Shown here: piece after piece, positions 8,254 through 17,560 of the stretch
How the letters are laid out: every line of letters begins with the position of its first letter
Position numbering within the stretch: position 1 is the first letter of the stretch
NCBI GenBank assembly: GCA_015057705.1
Contig: SVDU01000027.1
Span: 1 to 64,000, forward strand
Source: Paenibacillaceae bacterium
GTDB lineage: Bacteria; Bacillota; Clostridia; Lachnospirales; Lachnospiraceae
DNA: 64,000 nt
Reading direction: 5' to 3'
Translations under genes and position numbers: made by a program
Notes under the pieces: generated by a model
Seen by the model: only the letters and a program-made list of their open reading frames with translations
What the model was told of the DNA's origin: nothing
Database searches by the model: none

Positions 8254-11200
8254 AAGCAGAAACAGAAATCTTCTGGTATCGGCAGCAGCCGGCAGCGGTA
8301 AAACAGCTGTTCTGGTGGAACGCATTATCCGTATGATTACGGAGGGAGAAAATCCCCTTAAAATCGATCAGCTTCTTGTTATGACATTTACAAAGGCAGC
8401 AGCCGATGAGATGCGGGAGCGTGTCTTAAAGGCGGTGGATGAAAAACTGATGGAGCATCCGGATAACGAGCACCTTCAGATGCAGGCAGCCATGATTCCC
8501 TATGCCCAGATTACCACCATAGACAGCTTCTGCCTGGGCATCATCAGAGAGCATTACAGCCGGTTAGACATTGACCCTGCTTTTCGCGTGGGAGATGAGG
8601 GTGAACTGATTCTTCTGCGGGGAGATGTAATGAAGGAGATGCTGGAGGAATTTTACGAAGCAAAGGATCCTTCCTTTGAATGCTTTGTAGAGACCTATGC
8701 TTCCGGTAAGACAGATCGGGGTATTGAGGATTTTATCATGCAGGTATACCGTTTTTCCCAAAGTAATCCCTGGCCGGAGCAGTGGCTTAATAACTGCAGG
8801 CAGGAGCTTACAGCCTGTGATATGAAACACATGAAGGATACTGCCTGGATGAGGTTTCTGATGGAGGACGCTGCTCTGCTGCTTGAGGAGCTGTTAATCC
8901 AGACAGAGGCAGCCATGGAGATCTGCCAGGAGGAAAATGGTCCGGAAGCTTATCTGCCCATGCTGGCGAGTGATGCTGCGATGTTAAGATCTCTTGGGGA
9001 AGCGGAGGATTACGAGAGTTTAAACAGCCGGCTGAAAGAGGTAGCTTTTGTAAGACTTGCCTCTATACGAAGCAAGGATATCGATCAGGAAAAAAAGGCA
9101 GCTGTAACAGCAGTCAGGGACAGAGTGAAAAAGGGTATTGGAAAGCTCTGCGATTTGTACTGCTTTGAATCTCCCGAAGAAGTGGGAGCCGATATGGAAG
9201 GGACCAAAGAAGCTGTTTTCATGCTTCTTCACCTGGCAGAAGAATATTCCCGCAGATACCAGGAGAAAAAGAAAGAACGCAACCTGGTGGACTTTAATGA
9301 TCTGGAACATTATGCCCTGGAGATTCTTTTAAAGGAAGAAGACGGAATCAGGGTTCCTACAGAAGCCGCTGACGAATTCAGCCGTCAGTTTGAGGAAATC
9401 CTGGTAGATGAATATCAGGACAGCAATGAGGTACAGGAAGCGCTGATCAACAGCATTTCAAGAGAACGGTTTGGCAGTCCCAATGTTTTCATGGTAGGAG
9501 ATGTAAAGCAGAGTATCTACCAGTTCCGTCTGGCAAGGCCACAGCTGTTCTTAGACAAGTATCAGAGGTACTCCAGTGAGGAAGGAAGTTATCAGAAGAT
9601 TGAGCTTCATCAGAATTTCCGAAGCAGAGAGTCAGTACTTACCAGCATCAATGAGGTCTTTTATCAGATTATGACAAAAAATCTGGGAAATATCCGTTAT
9701 ACGAAGGAGACGGCACTTCACCCTGGAGCTGTTTTTCAGGAAACAGACGGTCGTGCAGGAGAGAAGACGGAGCTGCTTCTGATTCATGGTTCTTCCGAAC
9801 AGTTAAAACAGCTTGATGAAGATAGTGCAGATTATACTGCCAGGGAAGCAGAAGCAAAGGTAATTGCTTCAAAAATCAGGGAACTGACAGATCCGGACAG
9901 CGGACTTCTTGTCTTTGATAAAAATCTGGATCAGACAGGAGGATACCGGATCTGCCAATACTCTGATATTGTTATCTTATTAAGAAGCTTAAGCGGCTGG
10001 GCAGAGGAATTTGTCAATATTTTGATGAATGAGGGAATTCCTGCCCATGCAGAGCGTAAAACAGGATATTTTTCCGCTTCAGAAGTGGAGACAGTCCTTT
10101 CCATGCTGAATATTATTGATAATCCCATGCAGGATATTCCCCTGGCTGCAGTCTTTAAATCTCCCATTGCTGGAATTGCCGACCAGGAGATGGCCCATCT
10201 GCTGGCTGTATGGAAAAATGCTGCAAAGAAGGGACAGGACCGTGGAATTTACGGAGCGTGGCAGCACTATTTAAAGGAGTATGAAGAGAGAGAAGATGAA
10301 AGCGCTCCTGAGCTTTATGAGAAGCTGCTAAGATTCACCCGGGAACTTTCTCAGTACAGGGAAAAAGCCGCCTATCTATCCATTCATGAGCTGCTTTATG
10401 ATATATATGAAGAAACTGGGTATTTTGACTACGTTTCCGCCATGCCTGGAGGAGAGGTGCGAAGGGCCAACCTTGCCATGCTGGTGGAAAAGGCGGCTTC
10501 CTATGAACAGACCAGTTACAGGGGGCTGTTCCACTTTATCCGGTATATTGAAAATCTGAAAAAATATGATACGGATTTTGGTGAAGCCTCTCTTCTGGGA
10601 GAAGAGAATACGGTCCGGGTTATGAGTATTCACAAAAGCAAGGGTCTTGAGTTCCCAGTTGTATTTCTGGCGGGAATGGGGAAAAAATTCAACAAACAGG
10701 ATGCTTATGGAAAGCTTCTCATCGATCCTGATCTGGGAATTGGTACGGATTACATGGATCTGGAAAGACGAATCAAAGCGCCGACCTTAAAGAAACACGT
10801 TTTAAAGAGAAAAACGGAACTAAGCGCGCTTGGAGAAGAACTCCGGGTACTTTATGTTGCCATGACAAGGGCCAAGGAAAAGCTTATCATGACCGGGTTA
10901 GACCGGTACCTGGATAAAAAGTTTGAGCGTTATGCAACCGTAATGAGAGCTCAGGGCCAAATCCCCATTTCCTTCCTCTCCGGGGCGGATTCTTATTTAG
11001 ACTGGCTTTTAATGAGCCTGTCTGGTAAATATTCTCCCACAGGCATATTGTGCGAAGACGGGCAGGATACAGGGAATTTAATTATGAAGGAGCTGACAGT
11101 TTCCGGTCTTGTTATGGGGGAAATGAACCGGCAGGTAAGCAAGAAACTGACGAAAGAAAGTTTCCTGAGACTGGATACAAAAATAAGCTATGACCAGGAT

Positions 11201-11902
11201 TTTGAAATAGGCTTAAAGGAGGCACTTTCCTACTTTTATCCTTACGAAGAGGATATAAGACTTCATACCAAGCTCACTGTTTCTGAACTGAAAAAACAGG
11301 GGCAGTTCTTAGACGAAGAAGAAAGTGATTTTCTTCCAACAATTCCTGTTTTTTTAAGGGAGGAAATAGAAGAAGAAAAGACAGGAGGCGTCCGCCGGGG
11401 TACAGCCTATCACCGTGCTCTGGAACTTCTGGATTTTTCAAAGGTGAAGACGGCACAGGACTTAACCCTGGCACTGGAGAATCTAAAAAGCGATGGCCGG
11501 CTAAGTGAAGAAAGCTTTGCTTTGCTTTCCATTTCCCAGCTCATGGCATTTATAAATTCAACATTAGGCAAGCGTCTGGCAGCAGCCCAGGAGAAGGGTC
11601 TGTTAAAGCGGGAGCAGCAGTTTGTAATCGGGATACCAGCCAGGGAGATGGATGTGGCCGATTCCGATGAACGCATACTCATACAGGGAATCATTGACGC
11701 TTATATGGAAGAAGAGGGGCAGCTGGTTTTAGTAGATTATAAAACAGACTTTTTGAAAGAAGGGCAGGAATCCGTTCTTACTGACCGCTATGGAATCCAG
11801 ATGGAATATTACAGGCGGGCTCTGGAGCAGATTACAGGCAAAAAGGTGAAGGAGAGGATTATCTATTCCTTTGCACTGAAGAAAGAAGTAGTCATAAACT
11901 GA
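8213..11902 (+). CDS. addA: ATP-dependent helicase/nuclease subunit A
   Basis: The 1229-residue AddA subunit, a UvrD/RecB-type 3'-5' helicase with a C-terminal nuclease. Walker A SAAAGSGKTAVLVERI is at residues ~22-37. Other helicase motifs include LVDEYQDSN, VGDVKQSIYQFR, SIHKSKGLEFPVVF and LYVAMTRAKEKL. The nuclease motif LVDYKTDFL lies near the C terminus. Length and motifs are complete. The start overlaps the end of addB and has GGAGAAG upstream. selD begins 33 bases after its stop, so read-through from addBA into the selenium genes is possible. Confidence 0.95.
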   Translation: MAITWTEEQKAVIESRNRNLLVSAAAGSGKTAVLVERIIRMITEGENPLKIDQLLVMTFTKAAADEMRERVLKAVDEKLMEHPDNEHLQMQAAMIPYAQITTIDSFCLGIIREHYSRLDIDPAFRVGDEGELILLRGDVMKEMLEEFYEAKDPSFECFVETYASGKTDRGIEDFIMQVYRFSQSNPWPEQWLNNCRQELTACDMKHMKDTAWMRFLMEDAALLLEELLIQTEAAMEICQEENGPEAYLPMLASDAAMLRSLGEAEDYESLNSRLKEVAFVRLASIRSKDIDQEKKAAVTAVRDRVKKGIGKLCDLYCFESPEEVGADMEGTKEAVFMLLHLAEEYSRRYQEKKKERNLVDFNDLEHYALEILLKEEDGIRVPTEAADEFSRQFEEILVDEYQDSNEVQEALINSISRERFGSPNVFMVGDVKQSIYQFRLARPQLFLDKYQRYSSEEGSYQKIELHQNFRSRESVLTSINEVFYQIMTKNLGNIRYTKETALHPGAVFQETDGRAGEKTELLLIHGSSEQLKQLDEDSADYTAREAEAKVIASKIRELTDPDSGLLVFDKNLDQTGGYRICQYSDIVILLRSLSGWAEEFVNILMNEGIPAHAERKTGYFSASEVETVLSMLNIIDNPMQDIPLAAVFKSPIAGIADQEMAHLLAVWKNAAKKGQDRGIYGAWQHYLKEYEEREDESAPELYEKLLRFTRELSQYREKAAYLSIHELLYDIYEETGYFDYVSAMPGGEVRRANLAMLVEKAASYEQTSYRGLFHFIRYIENLKKYDTDFGEASLLGEENTVRVMSIHKSKGLEFPVVFLAGMGKKFNKQDAYGKLLIDPDLGIGTDYMDLERRIKAPTLKKHVLKRKTELSALGEELRVLYVAMTRAKEKLIMTGLDRYLDKKFERYATVMRAQGQIPISFLSGADSYLDWLLMSLSGKYSPTGILCEDGQDTGNLIMKELTVSGLVMGEMNRQVSKKLTKESFLRLDTKISYDQDFEIGLKEALSYFYPYEEDIRLHTKLTVSELKKQGQFLDEEESDFLPTIPVFLREEIEEEKTGGVRRGTAYHRALELLDFSKVKTAQDLTLALENLKSDGRLSEESFALLSISQLMAFINSTLGKRLAAAQEKGLLKREQQFVIGIPAREMDVADSDERILIQGIIDAYMEEEGQLVLVDYKTDFLKEGQESVLTDRYGIQMEYYRRALEQITGKKVKERIIYSFALKKEVVIN

Positions 11903-11934
11903 CCACAAATTGAGTAGAATGGAGATGGTGCTAT

Positions 11935-12990
11935 ATGATACCTGACAGTGAAGTAAGATTAACTCAGATGACGAAAACAGCCGGTTGTGCAGCGAAGATC
12001 GGCCCGGGAACTCTGGCTGGAATTCTGGAACATTTACCGAAGTTTCATGACCCCAGTCTTCTGGTTGGAATTGAAACCTCTGACGATGGTGCAATTTATA
12101 AGGTAAGTGAGGAACTGGCACTGATTCAGACCCTGGATTTTTTTACACCAGTGGTTGATGATCCCTATACATTCGGCCAGATCGCCGCTGCCAATGCCCT
12201 CAGTGATATTTATGCCATGGGGGGAGAACCCAAAGTTGCTTTAAACATTGTGGCGTGGCCCAACTGCTTAAATCCGGAAATTCTGGGGAGGATATTAGAA
12301 GGCGGTGCGTCAAAGGTTTTAGAGGCAGGTGCTGTACTGGCAGGAGGTCATTCCATTCAGGATGAGGAACCAAAGTATGGGCTTAGTGTGACGGGATTTG
12401 TCCACCCGGATAAGGTTTTTAAAAACTGCGAAGCCAGGCCGGGAGACATTTTAATTCTTACAAAACCCCTTGGTACCGGTATTGTAAATACTGCGGTAAA
12501 GGCTGATTTAGCTTCACAGGAGGCAAAAGAAGAAGTGATAAAGGTGATGACTTCCTTAAACCGTAAGGCAAAAAAGGTGATTGAACGGTATGATGTACAC
12601 AGCTGTACCGATGTGACGGGTTTTGGCCTGGCGGGACATTCCGTTGAGATGGCTGAGGGCAGCGGGGTGACCCTGGTTATTTCCGTCAGTGATCTTCCTG
12701 TACAAAAGGAGGCCTTTGAACTTGCAAGAATGGGACTGGTGCCGGAAGGGGCGTATAAAAACCGCACCTATACCAGTGACCATGTGGATTACGCAGATAC
12801 AGAGGAATGTATGATTGATATATTCTGCGATCCCCAGACTTCGGGGGGACTTTTGATCAGTGTATCCAGGGAAGACGGAGAGCAGATTATGAAAGATTTT
12901 GCACAGGCAGACATGGAAACAACATGCCGGATTATCGGTGAAGTTATGAAAAAGCAGGAAAAATCAGTAAAACTGAGGAACCATTTATGA
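11935..12990 (+). CDS. selD: Selenide, water dikinase (selenophosphate synthase)
   Basis: A 351-residue SelD, which makes selenophosphate from selenide and ATP. The N terminus reads RLTQMTKTAGCAAK: the catalytic cysteine (Cys18, matching E. coli Cys17) and the lysine (Lys21) are kept, but the second cysteine of the E. coli GCGCK motif is alanine. The codon is TGT, so this is a Cys form and not a selenocysteine form. Other family motifs present are TLDFFTPVVDDPYTFG, AAANALSDIYAMGG, TDVTGFGLAGH and DPQTSGG. The gene overlaps the next one by four bases (ATGA). Given the neighbours, the product probably feeds the selenium-dependent molybdenum hydroxylase cofactor. Whether selenocysteine is also made cannot be told here. 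Confidence 0.95.
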   Translation: MIPDSEVRLTQMTKTAGCAAKIGPGTLAGILEHLPKFHDPSLLVGIETSDDGAIYKVSEELALIQTLDFFTPVVDDPYTFGQIAAANALSDIYAMGGEPKVALNIVAWPNCLNPEILGRILEGGASKVLEAGAVLAGGHSIQDEEPKYGLSVTGFVHPDKVFKNCEARPGDILILTKPLGTGIVNTAVKADLASQEAKEEVIKVMTSLNRKAKKVIERYDVHSCTDVTGFGLAGHSVEMAEGSGVTLVISVSDLPVQKEAFELARMGLVPEGAYKNRTYTSDHVDYADTEECMIDIFCDPQTSGGLLISVSREDGEQIMKDFAQADMETTCRIIGEVMKKQEKSVKLRNHL

Positions 12991-14132
12991 TTTATCTGGA
13001 TAATGCAGCCACTTCCCTGCAAAAGCCTGAGGAAGTAGGAAAGGCAGTAGCCGACGCCATACTTCATATGGGAAATCCGGGCAGAGGAATTCACGGCGCT
13101 TCCCTTGATGCAGCCAGGATGATTTATGATACCCGAAGTCTGATATCCCGGTTATTTCATGCAAAAAGCCCCAGCCAGGTGGCATTTACAGCAAATTCTA
13201 CAGAGAGTCTGAACCTGGCAGTGGAAGGGATTTTCCGTCCGGGAGATCATGTGATTACCACCATGATGGAACACAATTCCGTGCTTCGTCCACTATACCG
13301 TATGGAAGAAAAAGGGGTGGAGCTTACTATTTTGCCTGCAGATAAACAAGGCTGCATCAATTACCAGGATTTTGAGAGTGCATGTAAGAGTAATACAAGA
13401 GCCGTAATATGTACCCATGCTTCTAATTTAACTGGTAACATCAATGACCTGGAGACGATTGGAAGAATTTGTAAAAAGCTTGGAATCCTATTCCTTCTAG
13501 ATGCTTCACAGACAGCCGGAGTATTTGATATTGATATGGGAAAAATGGGAATTGATGTTGTCTGCTTTACGGGACATAAGGGATTATTAGGTCCTCAGGG
13601 AACTGGAGGAATCTGCGTTCGGGAAGGGCTTGATATTCAGCCGCTGATTGTTGGCGGAAGCGGAGTGCAAAGCTTTTTAAGAACACAGCCGGAGCAGATG
13701 CCGGAGCGACTGGAAGCAGGTACATTAAACTGTCATGGCCTGGCAGGGCTTCATGCAGCACTTCTCTATATCGGGCAGACGGGAATGGAGTTTATCCGTA
13801 ATCGGGAACAGTGTCTGATGAGACAGTTTTATGAAGGGGTGAAGGATATTCCGGGCGTCACGGTTTACGGGGATTTTTCCTTAGAGAGCCTTCATAAACG
13901 GGCACCTGTTGTCGCTTTAAATATAGGGGATTACGATTCCGGAGAAGTGGCAGACGAACTGGCGGTTTCTTATGAGATCTATGCAAGAGCAGGTGCACAT
14001 TGTGCTCCTCTGATGCATCAGGCACTGGAAACCAAAAAGCAGGGGGCAGTACGGTTTTCCATGTCTCACTTTAATACAGAAGAGGAGATTGATCAGGCAG
14101 TAAAAGCAGTCAGAGAATTGAGCAGGCATTGA
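12987..14132 (+). CDS. Cysteine desulfurase/selenocysteine lyase-like class V aminotransferase
   Basis: A 381-residue PLP enzyme of the NifS/CsdB class V family. The PLP lysine lies in CFTGHKGLLGPQGTGG (~residues 192-207). The catalytic cysteine lies in RAGAHCAPLMHQAL near residue 335. In the family this group (EF2568-type) travels with orphan selD and selenium-dependent molybdenum hydroxylases, where it may release selenium or sulfur for SelD. The start ATG overlaps the selD stop, and the DUF3343 gene follows within 12 bases, so the three are one unit. The exact donor (cysteine or selenocysteine) is inference. Confidence 0.88.
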   Translation: MIYLDNAATSLQKPEEVGKAVADAILHMGNPGRGIHGASLDAARMIYDTRSLISRLFHAKSPSQVAFTANSTESLNLAVEGIFRPGDHVITTMMEHNSVLRPLYRMEEKGVELTILPADKQGCINYQDFESACKSNTRAVICTHASNLTGNINDLETIGRICKKLGILFLLDASQTAGVFDIDMGKMGIDVVCFTGHKGLLGPQGTGGICVREGLDIQPLIVGGSGVQSFLRTQPEQMPERLEAGTLNCHGLAGLHAALLYIGQTGMEFIRNREQCLMRQFYEGVKDIPGVTVYGDFSLESLHKRAPVVALNIGDYDSGEVADELAVSYEIYARAGAHCAPLMHQALETKKQGAVRFSMSHFNTEEEIDQAVKAVRELSRH

Positions 14133-14143
14133 CAGGAGACAGG

Positions 14144-14380
14144 ATGAGGCAGAAAGAGTTAAAGACTGTAGTGACATTTCACACCGTTACGGAAGCGATT
14201 GCCATGGAGGCGGCGTGTATGAAAGAAGAGATTCCGGGAAGAATTATTCCGGTACCAAGAGAGATTAAGGCAGGCTGCGGACTTTCCTGGGCGATGCCTG
14301 CTGATTGGGTGGGAAGCATCAGCCAATGGATGGAAAAGAAAGATCTTTCCTGGGAATCTGTAGGGGAGTATTTCATTTAG
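14144..14380 (+). CDS. DUF3343 (YedF-like putative Se carrier) protein
   Basis: A 78-residue DUF3343 protein. It begins with a TVVTFHTVTEAIAMEA strand-helix unit and has PVPREIKAGCGLSW at its centre, with the single conserved CG pair where the family has its cysteine. These small proteins accompany selD and class V desulfurases in selenium clusters and are proposed selenium or sulfur carriers. I chose the ATG at 14144, five bases after AGGAG; a TTG at 14129 in the same frame overlaps the upstream stop and is less likely. Confidence 0.8.
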   Translation: MRQKELKTVVTFHTVTEAIAMEAACMKEEIPGRIIPVPREIKAGCGLSWAMPADWVGSISQWMEKKDLSWESVGEYFI

Positions 14381-14489
14381 AGTTTGAAATTCTGGATATA
14401 CTATTGATAGAAGAAAATAGTCGGAAAAATGCTCTATTAACATAGAAAAGACAGCATTTAAAGACTAATGATTTAAAACAAAATTGGCA

Positions 14490-14518
14490 TTGACAAATAG
14501 TTTTACAATATGTTATAG
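14490..14518 (+). promoter_or_regulatory. Promoter of the guanine riboswitch-guaD transcript
   Basis: Perfect TTGACA (14490-14495), a 17-base spacer and TTATAG (14513-14518). The start would be near 14525, about 40 bases before the aptamer. Confidence 0.7.
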
Positions 14519-14563
14519 TCAACCTGTCAGAGGTCACAATATTTGTTAAGTATCAGTATTCAA

Positions 14564-14632
14564 GAAACTTATATATGCTCATAATTGGATGAGTGTTTCT
14601 ACCAACTACCGTAATAGTTGTCTATAAGTTTC
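14564..14632 (+). ncRNA. Purine riboswitch aptamer, guanine class
   Basis: P1 is ten perfect pairs (14564-14573 with 14623-14632). P2 is CTCAT/ATGAG (14578-14582, 14589-14593), and P3 is CAACTA/TAGTTG (14603-14608, 14615-14620). The junction GTTTCTACC (14595-14603) is the family signature. L2 ends in GG and L3 starts with CC, as needed for the loop-loop kiss. The specificity base before the P1 3' strand is C (14622), which predicts guanine/hypoxanthine and not adenine. Both loops count as six bases, one fewer than in the B. subtilis xpt aptamer. It sits in the 400-base gap before guaD, which fits guanine sensing. Confidence 0.88.
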
Positions 14633-14698
14633 CTCGTGATGGGAAGGCGGCTTATTTAGCTGTGCTATTTGTGTTCACGTTTGGAGCGACAGAATGAG

Positions 14699-14714
14699 AC
14701 GGTAGTTTTTTATT
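14699..14714 (+). terminator. U-tract element of the riboswitch expression platform
   Basis: ACGGTAGTT (14699-14707) runs straight into six T and is perfectly complementary over nine bases to AACTACCGT (14604-14612), the P3 5' strand and L3 of the aptamer. I see no strong local hairpin in front of the T-run. Pairing would therefore form a long-range terminator that excludes the folded aptamer. By eye only. Confidence 0.5.
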
Positions 14715-14779
14715 GCTTGGTTTTTAGGAACGTTGCAATTTGACTGCCGTATTTTTGTTTGTGCGGAACAGGAGGTTCT

Positions 14780-16060
14780 ATGACCGGTGATGGAAATTTT
14801 ATACTAAAAGGAAACATTTGCTACAGTGAGGATGTCCACACGTTAAAAACGGTGGAACAGGGTTTTTTAATATGCCAGAATGGGAAGTCAGCCGGAGTAT
14901 TTCACAGCATACCGGAACAGTTTCAGGACTTTTTGCTGATTGACTGTGACGATAAGCTGATTATACCGGGACTAGTTGATCTTCATATCCATGCGCCCCA
15001 ATATTCATTCCGGGGTCTGTCCATGGATTTAGAGCTGTTAGACTGGCTGAATACCAATACGTTTCCGGAGGAAGCCAGATATGGCGATCTGGAATATGCA
15101 AAAAAGGCCTACCAGATATTTGCAGAAACGATGAAGAAAAGCGGGACTACGAGAGCCTGTATCTTTGCCACCATCCATGGACCGGCGACTGAGCTGTTAA
15201 TGGATCTCATGGAAGATACTGGTTTAAAGACGATGGTTGGAAAGGTCAATATGGACCGGAATGCGCCGGATTATCTATGTGAGTCCAGTGCACAGGCGTC
15301 AGAAGCGGAGACTCTTTTATGGCTTTCCCATACAAGAGAAAAGTATAAAAATGTAACTCCTATTCTGACACCCAGATTTATTCCGTCCTGCACCGATGAT
15401 CTCATGGAACGGCTGGGAAGGATTAAGCGGAAATACAGACTTCCGGTTCAGTCCCATTTGTCGGAGAATTTAAGTGAGATTGAATGGGTGAAGAGCTTAT
15501 GTCCCAGTACCGGGTGTTACGGCGAAGCTTATGATCAGTTCGGTATGTTCGGTGGGGAGGAAAAGACTGTGATGGCACATTGCGTCTTTTCATCTGAACA
15601 GGAGACCAGACTGATGAAAAAGCGGGGAGTTTATGTTGCACACTGTCCCCAGTCCAACACCAACCTTGCTTCCGGCATTGCGCCGATCCGTGCCTATCTG
15701 GACCTGGGATTAAAGACAGGCCTGGGTACCGATGTAGCGGGAGGAAGCAGTGAGTCCATATTCCGTGCCATGGCAGATGCAATATCGGTGTCAAAGCTTC
15801 GGTGGCGCCTTGTGGATTCCTCATTAAAGCCTGTTACGATTGAGGAGGCATTCTACCTGGGAACCATGGGAGGAGGCTCTTTCTTTGGAAAAGCAGGCAG
15901 CTTTCTGGAAGGTTATGAGTTTGATGCTCTGATTCTGGATGACAGCAGTTTAAGTCATCCCCAGCCTCTTAATACGAGAGAAAGGCTGGAACGTTTTATC
16001 TATCTGTCTGACGACAGACACATCGCGGGGAAGTATGTGGAAGGGAAACGAATTTTTTAG
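14780..16060 (+). CDS. guaD: Guanine deaminase
   Basis: A 426-residue amidohydrolase that converts guanine to xanthine and ammonia. The guanine deaminase signature LVDLHIHAPQYSFRGL supplies the first zinc histidines (~residues 65-80). Further metal/active-site motifs are QSHLSENLSEI, MAHCVFSS and LGTDVAGGSS. The start at 14780 follows AGGAGG at four bases; an upstream TTG in frame is unlikely. It is the first gene behind the guanine riboswitch and is followed after 21 bases by an NCS2 permease. The xanthine made would go to the dehydrogenase/aminohydrolase pathway downstream in this window. Confidence 0.93.
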   Translation: MTGDGNFILKGNICYSEDVHTLKTVEQGFLICQNGKSAGVFHSIPEQFQDFLLIDCDDKLIIPGLVDLHIHAPQYSFRGLSMDLELLDWLNTNTFPEEARYGDLEYAKKAYQIFAETMKKSGTTRACIFATIHGPATELLMDLMEDTGLKTMVGKVNMDRNAPDYLCESSAQASEAETLLWLSHTREKYKNVTPILTPRFIPSCTDDLMERLGRIKRKYRLPVQSHLSENLSEIEWVKSLCPSTGCYGEAYDQFGMFGGEEKTVMAHCVFSSEQETRLMKKRGVYVAHCPQSNTNLASGIAPIRAYLDLGLKTGLGTDVAGGSSESIFRAMADAISVSKLRWRLVDSSLKPVTIEEAFYLGTMGGGSFFGKAGSFLEGYEFDALILDDSSLSHPQPLNTRERLERFIYLSDDRHIAGKYVEGKRIF

Positions 16061-16081
16061 AGCACCTAAGGAGGTAGAAGT

Positions 16082-17476
16082 ATGGAACGAAACACCAATG
16101 ATGGATTTTTTGAAAAAGTTTTTCATTTATCTAAGAATCACACAGATGTGAAAACTGAGGTGGTAGCCGGAATCACCACATTTATGACGATGGCTTACAT
16201 TCTGGCAGTGAACCCAAGTATTCTTGGAGCAGCAGGAATGGACAGCGGTGCAGTTTTTACCGCAACAGCGCTGGCATCATTAGTTGCAACTCTTTTAATG
16301 GCAGGTCTGGCAAATTACCCGTTTGTTCTCGCACCGGGAATGGGTCTTAATGCTTACTTTGCCTATACCGTAGTACTGAATATGGGTTATACCTGGGAGA
16401 TGGCTTTAGCAGCTGTATTTATTGAAGGTATTATCTTTATTCTTCTTTCCCTGACCAGTGTCCGGGAGGCGATATTCAATGCAATTCCCATGAATTTAAA
16501 ACATGCAGTATCCGTTGGTATCGGTTTATTCATTGCATTTATCGGACTTCAGAATGCAAAGGTAGTGGTTGACGGAGCGACTCTTGTAACCATGTATTCT
16601 TTTAAGGGTTCTCTTGCTGATGGAACGTTCCATTCTGTAGGAATTACAGTGTTACTTGCCATAATCGGCATTCTTCTTACGGCAGTACTGGTTGTAAAGA
16701 ATGTGAAAGGTAATATTTTATGGGGTATTTTGGCAACTTGGGCACTTGGCATGATCTGTCAGGCTGTGGGCTTATATCAGCCAAATCCGGAACTTGGCAT
16801 GTACAGTGTATTCCCGGATTTATCCAGGGGATTTGGAGTTCCAAGTATGGCACCCACCTTATTTAAACTGGATTTTTCAAAGATTCTGTCAGTGGATTTC
16901 CTGGTAGTCATGTTTGCATTTCTGTTTGTTGATATGTTTGATACACTGGGGACTTTAATCGGAGTAGCTTCCAAAGCAGATATGCTTGATAAAGATGGAA
17001 AGCTTCCTCAGATCAGAGGCGCATTATTAGCAGACGCTGTTGGAACTTCTGTAGGTGCATTATTTGGTACCTCAACAACTACAACGTTTGTAGAGAGTGC
17101 TGCAGGAGTAGCAGAAGGCGGAAGAACCGGATTAACAGCAGTGGTAGCAGCCATATTGTTTGGTTTATCCCTGTTTTTATCTCCGATTTTCCTTGCTATT
17201 CCATCTTTTGCAACTGCGCCTGCTTTGGTTGTTGTAGGTTTCCTTATGATGACATCTGTTACCAAGGTTGACTTTTCTGATTTTACGGAAGCACTTCCAA
17301 GTTACATTGCAATCATTGCCATGCCGTTTATGTACAGCATTTCTGAGGGTATCGCCATGGGCGTAATCTCTTATGTGTTTATTAACGTTATTACAGGCAA
17401 TGCAAAGAAAAAGAAAATAAGTCTGCTCATGTATATTTTAGCCATATTATTCGTGTTGAAATATGTACTGATCTGA
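16082..17476 (+). CDS. NCS2 family guanine/hypoxanthine permease (AzgA/PbuG type)
   Basis: A 464-residue permease with 12-14 hydrophobic segments of the AzgA-like branch of the NCS2 family. The N-terminal TEVVAGITTFMTMAYILAVN and the LAPGMGLNAYFAYTVV motif are diagnostic of this branch, as is DMFDTLGTLIGVASKA. AAGGAGG precedes the ATG. It shares the guanine riboswitch transcript with guaD, so purine uptake is paired with deamination. A strong bidirectional hairpin ends the unit. Confidence 0.92.
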   Translation: MERNTNDGFFEKVFHLSKNHTDVKTEVVAGITTFMTMAYILAVNPSILGAAGMDSGAVFTATALASLVATLLMAGLANYPFVLAPGMGLNAYFAYTVVLNMGYTWEMALAAVFIEGIIFILLSLTSVREAIFNAIPMNLKHAVSVGIGLFIAFIGLQNAKVVVDGATLVTMYSFKGSLADGTFHSVGITVLLAIIGILLTAVLVVKNVKGNILWGILATWALGMICQAVGLYQPNPELGMYSVFPDLSRGFGVPSMAPTLFKLDFSKILSVDFLVVMFAFLFVDMFDTLGTLIGVASKADMLDKDGKLPQIRGALLADAVGTSVGALFGTSTTTTFVESAAGVAEGGRTGLTAVVAAILFGLSLFLSPIFLAIPSFATAPALVVVGFLMMTSVTKVDFSDFTEALPSYIAIIAMPFMYSISEGIAMGVISYVFINVITGNAKKKKISLLMYILAILFVLKYVLI

Positions 17477-17485
17477 TATTAATGT

Positions 17486-17550
17486 AAAAGGCGGTGACAA
17501 ATCATTCACCAGGCATGTAGCCTGAATGAAGGATTGTCACCGCCTTTTTT
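17486..17550. terminator. Strong bidirectional terminator between the permease and tspO
   Basis: AAAAGGCGGTGACAA (17486-17500) pairs with TTGTCACCGCCTTTT (17534-17548), with an inner ATTCA/TGAAT stem and T-runs on both strands. It serves the guaD-permease unit from the left and the leftward tspO operon from the right. Confidence 0.85.
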
Positions 17551-17560
17551 ATGTTTATAA

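Noticed and set aside
11729-12121. 130-codon minus-strand frame across the addA-selD junction
   Set aside because: It covers the ends of two well-supported rightward genes and has no recognisable content.
14129-14143. TTG start of the DUF3343 gene overlapping the desulfurase stop
   Set aside because: The ATG at 14144 has a well-placed AGGAG and gives the usual family N terminus.
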